From an uncultured Rhizobiaceae group bacterium (GTDB taxonomy: Bacteria > Pseudomonadota > Alphaproteobacteria > Rhizobiales > Rhizobiaceae), in assembly GCA_937951455.1 (NCBI GenBank), contig CALFBU010000159.1, positions 1-12,293 on the forward strand: a DNA stretch of 12,293 nucleotides, in the 5' to 3' direction. The position numbers were made by a program, and so were the translations under genes. Below, in pieces: positions 6,944 to 12,293 of the stretch. Under the pieces are notes generated by a model. The model did not search any database. It was given only the letters and a program-made list of their open reading frames with translations, and was not told where the DNA came from. The stretch's first letter is position 1, and every line of letters starts with the position of its first letter.

Positions 6944-7264
6944 TTATTCGCTTTCGATTTGATCAACTGCAGTAGCCATGAGGCCACTCATCTTGGCGCG
7001 AATGTCGTCATCGGATTGCGAAATACCGGCAGCGTCAAAATCTGCACGGATTTTGCGAAATACATCTTCATCACCCGGCTCATCGAAATCTGCGCGAACA
7101 ACTTCCTTTGCATATTCGCCAACTTCATCGCCTGATTTTCCAAGCAATTCAGCAGCCCAATGGCCTAATAGTTTGTTGCGTCTTGCTTCCGCCTTGAACT
7201 TTAACTCGGCATCATGTGCAAATTTGTTCTCATATGCGTCGCCGCGCTTATCAAGTTCGCTCAT
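6944..7264 (-). CDS. F1Fo-ATPase inhibitor subunit zeta (DUF1476 family)
   Basis: This 106-residue acidic, helical cytoplasmic protein has the conserved core FAHDAELKFKAEARRNKLLG (15-34), then WAAELLGKSGD (36-46) and the GDEDVFRKI stretch (64-72). These are diagnostic of the alphaproteobacterial DUF1476 family, characterised in Paracoccus as the zeta subunit. Zeta's N-terminal region inserts into F1 and blocks ATP hydrolysis by the ATP synthase; the same role is expected here from homology. An AGGAG at 7272-7276 (minus strand), 7 nt before the ATG, fixes the start. It is the first gene of a leftward cluster with the aldolase 5 nt behind, and is divergent from purC, an arrangement often seen in Rhizobiales. 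Many databases still call it a DUF1476 protein of unknown function. Confidence 0.93.
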   Translation of the reverse strand: MSELDKRGDAYENKFAHDAELKFKAEARRNKLLGHWAAELLGKSGDEVGEYAKEVVRADFDEPGDEDVFRKIRADFDAAGISQSDDDIRAKMSGLMATAVDQIESE

Positions 7265-7498
7265 ATTTCTTCTCCTGATGAAACTTTTGTTATTTGCATA
7301 TAATCACGGATTCTCAACTTTTGAAGGCACATGGAAAAATAAATCCGACAATGAGCCCTCTTTTACTGTGAGTTTTGAAGAAGCTTTTATTGTGTATAAT
7401 TTCGCCATGGCTTATTAAGTGATAAACGCAAATAGCGACTTGTGATTCCAAGAACCTTATCAGGCCGCTTTTAACTGGCTAATTCGGGAATATTAAGC
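7265..7498. promoter_or_regulatory. Divergent intergenic region between zeta and purC
   Basis: This 234-base gene-free stretch must hold the promoters of both the leftward zeta cluster and the rightward pur operon. On the plus strand a perfect TATAAT lies at 7395-7400, about 100 nt before purC, but no good -35 sits 16-18 bp upstream (TTGAAG at 7375-7380 is only 14 bp away). On the minus strand the Shine-Dalgarno at 7272-7276 is clear, while only weak promoter-like hexamers are seen. No riboswitch or terminator-like hairpin was found in the purC leader. An open frame crosses the region but overlaps zeta antisense and is not considered a gene. Confidence 0.5.
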
Positions 7499-8284
7499 AT
7501 GAAAAAACGCCGCCGCATTTATGAAGGCAAGGCCAAAATTCTTTATGAAGGCCCAGAGCCAGGCACGCTTGTGCAATTTTTTAAAGATGACGCGACAGCC
7601 TTCAATAAGAAAAAGCACGACATCATTGATGGCAAAGGCGTTTTGAACAACCGCATTTCCGAGCATATATTCACCCAGATGACACGGATTGGCATTCCAA
7701 ACCACCTGATCAAACGCCTTAACATGCGCGAACAGTTGATCAAGGAAGTTGAGATTATTCCAATTGAAGTCATCGTCCGAAATGTTGCTGCGGGCACGTT
7801 ATGTGAACGTTTGGGGCTCACAGAAGGCGAAGTCCTTCCACGCTCGATCATTGAGTTCTGTTATAAAAAAGATGAGTTGAATGACCCCCTTGTTGCTGAA
7901 GAGCATATTACGGCATTTGGCTGGGCAAGTCCGCAAGAAATCGATGACATCATGGCGCTTGCCATTCGTGTAAATGATTTTCTTTCTGGTCTTTTCGCAG
8001 GCATCGGTATTCAGCTTATCGACTTCAAAATCGAGCTTGGTCGCCATTGGGAAAATGACGCGATGCGGATAATCGTTGCAGATGAAATCTCACCGGACTC
8101 ATGCCGCTTGTGGGATATGAAGACCAACAAAAAAATGGACAAGGATCGCTTTCGACAAGGGCTTGGCGGATTGGTTGACGCCTATTCAGAAGTTGCGGGC
8201 CGTCTAGGTATCATTCCGGAAAATGAACCACAACGCGGCAGCGGCCCAGTTCTCGTAAGCGATAACGACAAGACTGAGGAATAA
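7499..8284 (+). CDS. purC: Phosphoribosylaminoimidazole-succinocarboxamide synthase (SAICAR synthetase)
   Basis: Joins CAIR and aspartate with ATP to make SAICAR, the substrate of PurB. The 261 residues are near the usual length for the bacterial enzyme. The N-terminal [11 protein letters not shown] (8-18) is the nucleotide-binding start typical of Pur[12 protein letters not shown] (90-100) and the signature around LIDFKIELG (173-181) with [14 protein letters not shown] (193-206) are all intact. A weak GGGAA at 7486-7490 is the only Shine-Dalgarno candidate. It is the first gene of the rightward purine operon; the next gene starts 5 nt after its stop. Confidence 0.97.
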   Translation: MKKRRRIYEGKAKILYEGPEPGTLVQFFKDDATAFNKKKHDIIDGKGVLNNRISEHIFTQMTRIGIPNHLIKRLNMREQLIKEVEIIPIEVIVRNVAAGTLCERLGLTEGEVLPRSIIEFCYKKDELNDPLVAEEHITAFGWASPQEIDDIMALAIRVNDFLSGLFAGIGIQLIDFKIELGRHWENDAMRIIVADEISPDSCRLWDMKTNKKMDKDRFRQGLGGLVDAYSEVAGRLGIIPENEPQRGSGPVLVSDNDKTEE

Positions 8285-8289
8285 AGCTA

Positions 8290-8835
8290 ATGAAACATTC
8301 GCGTTCCATATTTCTTATTCTAGCTGCTATGGCGAGCGCGGTTTTTCTGAACTTTCCCTCAACCAATATTGCAAATGCTGTTCCAAAATTAAGCGGCTCT
8401 ACAATTAAAAACTGGGAAGGTCCAAAGTCTGGGAAAGAAGGCGTTTATATCTGCGAAAAGAAAAATTGTGGTGGCTTTGCTGTCGTTGCATATGAAAACG
8501 ATCGCATGTCACGTGCACAGTCCAGGGAATTTGAACGCGCCCAGAAAGATCGAAAGCGCTTTGACAGGTTCTTCAAGCTCGGTTTTAGAATCGGCAATGC
8601 CTTCAAGCGCAACAAAATTAATCCTGTTGGATCATCCTCATCCATCAAAATTGGCAGACTTACGGCCATTGGTCAGGCAATAAGAATGACTGGAAAGAAT
8701 ACTTCTGGTTTGGCAGATGGTTATGTTGTTTTACTGCCCTTCGAAAAACGTCAACACACTTTTGCTGCCATTGCAGGAAGTCCGTCTAAAGCAAAATCCT
8801 TGGCAATCAAATTTGCCAAAGGATTAAGATTTTAA
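8290..8835 (+). CDS. Secreted protein of unknown function within the pur operon
   Basis: This 181-residue product is not recognised. It begins with a classical signal peptide: basic start, hydrophobic core (7-21) and a likely cut after ANA at residue 30, so the mature protein should be periplasmic or secreted. The mature part has a close cysteine pair, Cys55 and Cys60, followed by a beta-like stretch (GGFAVVAYE), a very basic charged middle (73-110), a Ser run (115-118) and a C-terminal strand plus helix (157-181). The mature protein appears basic. It sits 5 nt after purC and 28 nt before purS on the same strand, so co-transcription is almost certain. Its layout (signal peptide, cysteine pair then strand, C-terminal strand and helix) resembles that of the secreted protein between purS and purQ. 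A functional link to purine synthesis is not shown. Confidence 0.85.
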   Translation: MKHSRSIFLILAAMASAVFLNFPSTNIANAVPKLSGSTIKNWEGPKSGKEGVYICEKKNCGGFAVVAYENDRMSRAQSREFERAQKDRKRFDRFFKLGFRIGNAFKRNKINPVGSSSSIKIGRLTAIGQAIRMTGKNTSGLADGYVVLLPFEKRQHTFAAIAGSPSKAKSLAIKFAKGLRF

Positions 8836-8863
8836 ATTCGATTACAATAGAGAAAATTATACA

Positions 8864-9109
8864 ATGATAAAAGCACGTGTAACGGTTACCCTGAAAAATG
8901 GCGTATTGGACCCGCAAGGAAAAGCAATTGAGGGTAGCCTTGGCGCTTTGGGATTTGCTGGTGTAGACAGTGTTCGTCAAGGCAAGGTCTTCGATTTGTC
9001 AATCAATGGCGATGACGCAAAAGCTGCCGAAAAATCAATTGCACAAATGTGCGAAAAGCTATTGGCAAATACCGTTATAGAAAATTATGCGGTGGAGATA
9101 TTAGGATAA
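8864..9109 (+). CDS. purS: Phosphoribosylformylglycinamidine synthase subunit PurS
   Basis: Small structural subunit that bridges PurQ and PurL in the three-part FGAM synthetase and is needed for passing ammonia from PurQ to PurL. The 81 residues are the usual length. The family pattern is clear: ARVTVTLKNGVLDPQGKAIE (4-23), a central GFAGVDSVRQGKVFDL stretch (30-45) and the terminal NYAVEIL. Its stop overlaps the start of the next gene by one base (TAATG), suggesting coupled translation. Confidence 0.96.
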   Translation: MIKARVTVTLKNGVLDPQGKAIEGSLGALGFAGVDSVRQGKVFDLSINGDDAKAAEKSIAQMCEKLLANTVIENYAVEILG

Positions 9110-9624
9110 TGTTTCTAAAGCTTTTAAATCGTTATGCTTTGATTGCTGCTCTTGTAATTTTCTTTCCAAGTCTAGCGCAAGCAAACATGCTTTTAAGAGA
9201 CTTGGCAGCGTTGGAAGTTCCCGACTTTTCTGACAGAAAATGGTCAGTTCACCATCAGGATATGAAAAGCATTCGGCTTGATTGTGTGGGGTGTAAGGAA
9301 GACATTATCGTAAACATACAAATCAAAAGCCGCGAAATATTCGGACCTTTAGGGTTAGACAGAGCACAGAAAGCAAAAGCGGCATGCGAATTATCAACGG
9401 ATAAATCTTTACAGTGCGACACCATACGCGGTGTTCAACTGGGCAACGTGCAAGGCCTAAGCTCAACGTTAAAGATTCTGGATAGTCTCTTTATCGCTTC
9501 CAACATATTGGGTGACGAAAAGACGCTGGTTCAGATCACCACAAAGGCGGAAACAAAAGCGACTGCAGGCTTAATCACGCAACAACTTTTTGAAGCAATT
9601 AAATCAGAAATGATCATGCAATGA
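9109..9624 (+). CDS. Secreted four-cysteine protein of unknown function between purS and purQ
   Basis: This 171-residue product is not recognised. The start chosen is the ATG at 9109, overlapping the purS stop in TAATG; an upstream in-frame ATG at 9049 would lie deep in purS and put a charged leader before the signal peptide. Residues 1-25 form a signal peptide (hydrophobic 9-22, likely cut after AQA). The mature part carries four cysteines: a C-x2-C pair at 59 and 62 followed by the beta-like stretch DIIVNIQIK, then Cys93 and Cys103. These suggest two disulfides in the periplasm, or possibly metal binding at C-x2-C. It ends with a strand and helix (139-166). Its stop overlaps the purQ start (ATGA), so it is translated as part of the purine operon. 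Confidence 0.85.
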   Translation: MFLKLLNRYALIAALVIFFPSLAQANMLLRDLAALEVPDFSDRKWSVHHQDMKSIRLDCVGCKEDIIVNIQIKSREIFGPLGLDRAQKAKAACELSTDKSLQCDTIRGVQLGNVQGLSSTLKILDSLFIASNILGDEKTLVQITTKAETKATAGLITQQLFEAIKSEMIMQ

Positions 9625-10301
9625 AATCTACCGTAATACAATTTCCTGGTTCTAACCGCGACAGAGACATGATTGCGGCTTTGACCAAAATAAACGGCGA
9701 AGCGCCCAATCTTGTTTGGCATACGGATACTGAAATACCGGAAACGGATCTGATCGTCGTACCGGGCGGCTTTTCTTACGGTGACTATCTGCGTTCCGGT
9801 GCAATCGCTGCGCGCTCGCCTGTGATGCAGGAAATCGCGAAGCGTGCCGAGCAAGGCGTTCGTATTCTGGGTGTTTGTAACGGATTTCAGATTCTGACGG
9901 AAGCCGGACTTCTACCAGGCGCGCTTATGCGCAATGCAGGTCTTCGTTTTGTTTGCACCACTGTAAAGTTGAGCGTTGAAAACACAGATACGGTTTTCAC
10001 CAATCAATATGAGAAAGGACAGGTCATCCCCTGCCCCGTAGCACATCATGACGGTAATTATTTTGCTGACAATGAAACGCTGAAACAGATTGAGGATAAT
10101 GGTCAGGTTGTCTTCCGTTATGCCGAAGGCACAAACCCTAATGGTTCAGTCAATGATATTGCAGGCATAACCAACGCAAGCGGCAATGTTCTTGGCATGA
10201 TGCCGCATCCTGAAAATCTTATTGAAGCAGATCATGGCGGCGATCAAGGCAGAGCACTTTTTGCAAGTGCCTTGAATGTAATGTCCATTGAGGCTGCGTA
10301 A
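9621..10301 (+). CDS. purQ: Phosphoribosylformylglycinamidine synthase, glutaminase subunit PurQ
   Basis: Class I glutamine amidotransferase that supplies ammonia to PurL for conversion of FGAR to FGAM. The 226 residues match the stand-alone bacterial PurQ. Seen are the N-terminal [10 protein letters not shown] (8-17), the oxyanion region [13 protein letters not shown] (46-58), the nucleophile Cys86 in GVCNGFQIL (84-92) and the His196/Glu198 pair in MPHPEN (194-199), so the triad is complete. It overlaps the secreted-protein gene upstream by 4 nt (ATGA) and the lipoprotein gene downstream by 1 nt (TAATG). Confidence 0.97.
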   Translation: MKSTVIQFPGSNRDRDMIAALTKINGEAPNLVWHTDTEIPETDLIVVPGGFSYGDYLRSGAIAARSPVMQEIAKRAEQGVRILGVCNGFQILTEAGLLPGALMRNAGLRFVCTTVKLSVENTDTVFTNQYEKGQVIPCPVAHHDGNYFADNETLKQIEDNGQVVFRYAEGTNPNGSVNDIAGITNASGNVLGMMPHPENLIEADHGGDQGRALFASALNVMSIEAA

Positions 10302-10723
10302 TGAACAAGCTTGTGGGAAATTTTCTTGCTCTCGCAAGCATTATTGCGCTTGTAGCCTGTCAGGCAAAATCGCCCCCTGTAAGCAATTCTCTTAACACCA
10401 AACAAAAACCTGAAGCGGCGGTTGCTAACCTTGCTAAAATCGCTCAGCGCTGTTGGTTCAAATCAGGCGATAAGGCCTTCAAACCTTACAGAATGGCAAA
10501 TGAAGTGAGCTCTTTTGCAGGCCAACCCCGTTTCTTACTTGTGCCTCGAAAGAACCCGGGCGGGTTACCGTTGCTCGTTGTCCAGGCAGAGAAAAAAGGC
10601 AGTGCATCCAGCGGTACTTTTACCAACATTAACGCCTTTGGCCCTCTCATTCAGGGCAGTAATGGCCAGCGCATCTTGAGTGATGTCAATCGCTGGAGCA
10701 GAGGTGAGACAGCATGCACCTAA
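10301..10723 (+). CDS. Lipoprotein of unknown function between purQ and purL
   Basis: A 140-residue predicted lipoprotein. It has a short signal sequence with lipobox LVAC (Cys20) and Gln at the +2 position, which by the usual rule favours the outer membrane. The mature domain is preceded by a Pro/Ser/Lys-rich linker (21-40) and then a compact domain: RCWF (50-53), a PRFLLVP strand (76-82), LPLLVVQAE (89-97) and a final Cys139. Cys51 and Cys139 could form a disulfide joining the ends of the domain. Its conservation outside this window cannot be judged here. The start overlaps the purQ stop (TAATG) and the end overlaps the next gene by 10 nt. Confidence 0.85.
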   Translation: MNKLVGNFLALASIIALVACQAKSPPVSNSLNTKQKPEAAVANLAKIAQRCWFKSGDKAFKPYRMANEVSSFAGQPRFLLVPRKNPGGLPLLVVQAEKKGSASSGTFTNINAFGPLIQGSNGQRILSDVNRWSRGETACT

Positions 10724-11340
10724 CCCAAACATCAAAATATTTAGCGTTGCTTGGTCTGGTTCTGGGCAGCCTCGCGATTGTAATAACCTTTTACACAAAT
10801 ATCATCGATGAGATGGGCGACGGCAGAAGCTTATTCGGCGCAATCGTTCATTATTTTTCTTTCTATACGAATTGGACAAATATCCTGCTAGTGTTGATAT
10901 ATTTGGATCTGTTTTTCGGTTGGACGAAACTAAGCTCGCCTGTCAATTGTGTAACAGGTTTAAGTTCAATCATTATGGTCATGATTGTTTATCACCTGCT
11001 TCTCTCAGCAACGCATTCTCCTCAAGGGATTGAGGTGCTTACGAATGTGGTAAAACACTACATTACTCCAGTTATATTCACTCTGTTCTGGTTTACGAGC
11101 AGACATATCGGTTCGCTGGAATGGCGTGACCTTTATAAATTCATCCTGTTCCCAATGGCTTTTTTGGTATTCACCTACGCAAAAGCTGCAGTTACGGGTG
11201 AATACCCTTATGACTTTTTAAACTACAGCCTGAACGGATTTAGCGGCGTTGCACCCATTATTGGTGGCATCGTTGTTTTGATCTTGCTCTTGGGCAGCCT
11301 TGCCATTCTTTACGATAACAAAAATCCGGACGCACAATGA
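10714..11340 (+). CDS. Pr6Pr-like six-TM integral membrane protein
   Basis: This 208-residue protein has six predicted membrane segments (about 8-28, 41-66, 78-98, 112-130, 140-157 and 178-200). It shows family-like motifs of the Pr6Pr group: [11 protein letters not shown] (48-58), [12 protein letters not shown] (115-126) and the GEYPYDFLN stretch (162-170). The group's biochemical role is not established. The start overlaps the lipoprotein gene by 10 nt and the stop overlaps the purL start by 4 nt (ATGA), so expression should be locked to the purine operon. Assignment to the family is from motif memory and is less certain than the topology. Confidence 0.78.
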   Translation: MHLTQTSKYLALLGLVLGSLAIVITFYTNIIDEMGDGRSLFGAIVHYFSFYTNWTNILLVLIYLDLFFGWTKLSSPVNCVTGLSSIIMVMIVYHLLLSATHSPQGIEVLTNVVKHYITPVIFTLFWFTSRHIGSLEWRDLYKFILFPMAFLVFTYAKAAVTGEYPYDFLNYSLNGFSGVAPIIGGIVVLILLLGSLAILYDNKNPDAQ

Positions 11341-12293
11341 CCGTTGAAAACAACCATCCTATTACCGAAGAGCTGATTTCTGAACATGGCATTACGCCAG
11401 ATGAATATCAGAAAATTCTGGAGCTTACAGAACGCGAGCCTAGCTATACAGAGCTAGGTATTTGGTCCGCTATGTGGAACGAGCATTGCTCTTACAAGTC
11501 TTCCAAAAAATGGCTCAAGACGTTACCTACCGAAGGGCCTCGTGTGATTTGTGGGCCTGGTGAGAATGCTGGCGTGGTTGATATAGGCAATGGTGAGGCT
11601 GTTATCTTCAAAATGGAAAGCCACAACCACCCTTCTTTCATCGAACCTTATCAGGGTGCTGCTACCGGCGTTGGCGGCATTTTGCGGGATGTCTTCACCA
11701 TGGGTGCGCGTCCGGTTGCTGCGATGAATGCGCTTCGCTTTGGTTCACCTGACCACCCCAAGACGCGTCATCTGGTTTCTGGTGTTGTGGCAGGCGTAGG
11801 TGGCTACGGCAATTCCTTTGGCGTGCCGACCGTGGGTGGCGAAGTCAATTTTCACTCGCGTTACAATGGTAATATTCTGGTCAACGCATTTGCAGCTGGC
11901 ATCGCGAAAACAGATGCGATTTTTTATTCAGAAGCCAAGGGTGTTGGCCTTCCGATTGTTTATTTGGGTGCTAAAACAGGCCGCGATGGTGTGGGTGGTG
12001 CAACCATGGCCTCTGCTGAATTTGGCGCCGACATTGAAGAGAAGCGCCCTACCGTTCAGGTTGGCGACCCTTTTACAGAGAAATGCCTGCTTGAAGCCTG
12101 TCTGGAACTGATGAAAACAGGTGCCATTATTTCAATTCAAGACATGGGCGCTGCTGGCCTTACCTGCTCCGCCGTTGAAATGGGCGCAAAAGGCAATCTG
12201 GGCGTTGAGCTTAATCTTGATCTAGTGCCCGTGCGCGAAGAAAACATGACTGCCTATGAGATGATGCTTTCTGAAAGCCAAGAACGCATGTTG
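11337..12293 (+). CDS. purL: Phosphoribosylformylglycinamidine synthase, synthetase subunit PurL (5' part, cut by the window end)
   Basis: ATP-dependent subunit that converts FGAR to FGAM with ammonia from PurQ. The first 319 codons are present and stay open to the last base; the small-form enzyme is about 740 residues. Its N-terminus starts directly with the synthetase domain (no long N-terminal extension as in the fused gammaproteobacterial form), which fits the presence of separate purS and purQ. Visible active-site landmarks are [10 protein letters not shown] (46-55) with a conserved histidine, [11 protein letters not shown] (94-104) with the second conserved histidine, the Gly-rich [12 protein letters not shown] (107-118) and [14 protein letters not shown] further on. 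The start overlaps the upstream gene's stop as ATGA. Confidence 0.97.
   Translation, partial: MTVENNHPITEELISEHGITPDEYQKILELTEREPSYTELGIWSAMWNEHCSYKSSKKWLKTLPTEGPRVICGPGENAGVVDIGNGEAVIFKMESHNHPSFIEPYQGAATGVGGILRDVFTMGARPVAAMNALRFGSPDHPKTRHLVSGVVAGVGGYGNSFGVPTVGGEVNFHSRYNGNILVNAFAAGIAKTDAIFYSEAKGVGLPIVYLGAKTGRDGVGGATMASAEFGADIEEKRPTVQVGDPFTEKCLLEACLELMKTGAIISIQDMGAAGLTCSAVEMGAKGNLGVELNLDLVPVREENMTAYEMMLSESQERML

Noticed and set aside
6978..7418. Plus-strand open frame of 146 codons across the zeta/purC intergenic region
   Set aside because: It lies mostly antisense to the well-supported zeta gene, its product is Ser-rich without recognisable features, and it would occupy the divergent promoter region.
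7391..7498. Purine riboswitch or PurR-type control in the purC leader
   Set aside because: No conserved three-way junction pattern, PurR-like operator or terminator hairpin could be seen by eye in the leader.
9049..9108. Earlier start for the secreted protein after purS
   Set aside because: It overlaps purS by 60 nt and would place a charged, Arg/Lys/Tyr-rich leader before a complete signal peptide; the TAATG-linked ATG at 9109 matches the other joins in the operon.
11800..12111. Plus-strand open frame of 103 codons at the right end
   Set aside because: It is an out-of-frame shadow inside purL, whose correct frame is open from 11337 to the window end with intact motifs.

Overview
The window looks like a chromosomal segment of an alphaproteobacterium, most likely a member of the Hyphomicrobiales (Rhizobiales) or a close marine relative, with base composition in the mid-40s % GC by eye. 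Three things point there: a gene for the alphaproteobacterial F1-ATPase inhibitor zeta (formerly DUF1476) divergent from purC; the purC-purS-purQ-purL order with a small-form PurL; and two exact CtrA-type boxes (TTAA-N7-TTAAC). The genus is not identified.

Layout. 1-1178 is the 3' part of purB, closed by a strong terminator. 1299-1550 is a small single-pass membrane protein with its own terminator. 1723-3780 encodes a large secreted protein with a proline-free collagen-like Gly-Xaa-Yaa tract fused to RTX repeats and a type I secretion C-terminus; tandem CtrA boxes precede it and a strong terminator follows. 3937-4491 is an RBBP9/YdeN-type serine hydrolase and 4547-5236 is endonuclease III (nth). 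nth converges, 1 nt apart, on a leftward cluster: RhtA-like EamA exporter (6113-5238), HpcH/HpaI-family aldolase (6938-6177) and ATP synthase inhibitor zeta (7264-6944).

From 7499 to the right edge runs a tightly packed rightward operon: purC, a secreted protein, purS, a second secreted protein, purQ, a lipoprotein, a six-TM Pr6Pr-like membrane protein, then purL (cut by the window end). From purS onward every junction overlaps (TAATG, ATGA or 10 nt), so translation is probably coupled. PurS, PurQ and PurL form the three-part FGAM synthetase, PurC makes SAICAR and PurB acts immediately after PurC, so the recognised enzymes cover steps of de novo IMP synthesis. The four interleaved envelope-type genes have no known purine role.

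The strongest candidates for something undescribed are the CtrA-linked collagen/RTX hybrid surface protein and the envelope genes threaded between the purine genes. No tRNA, rRNA, CRISPR array, insertion sequence or phage gene was seen, and no gene-free stretch exceeds 300 bases.
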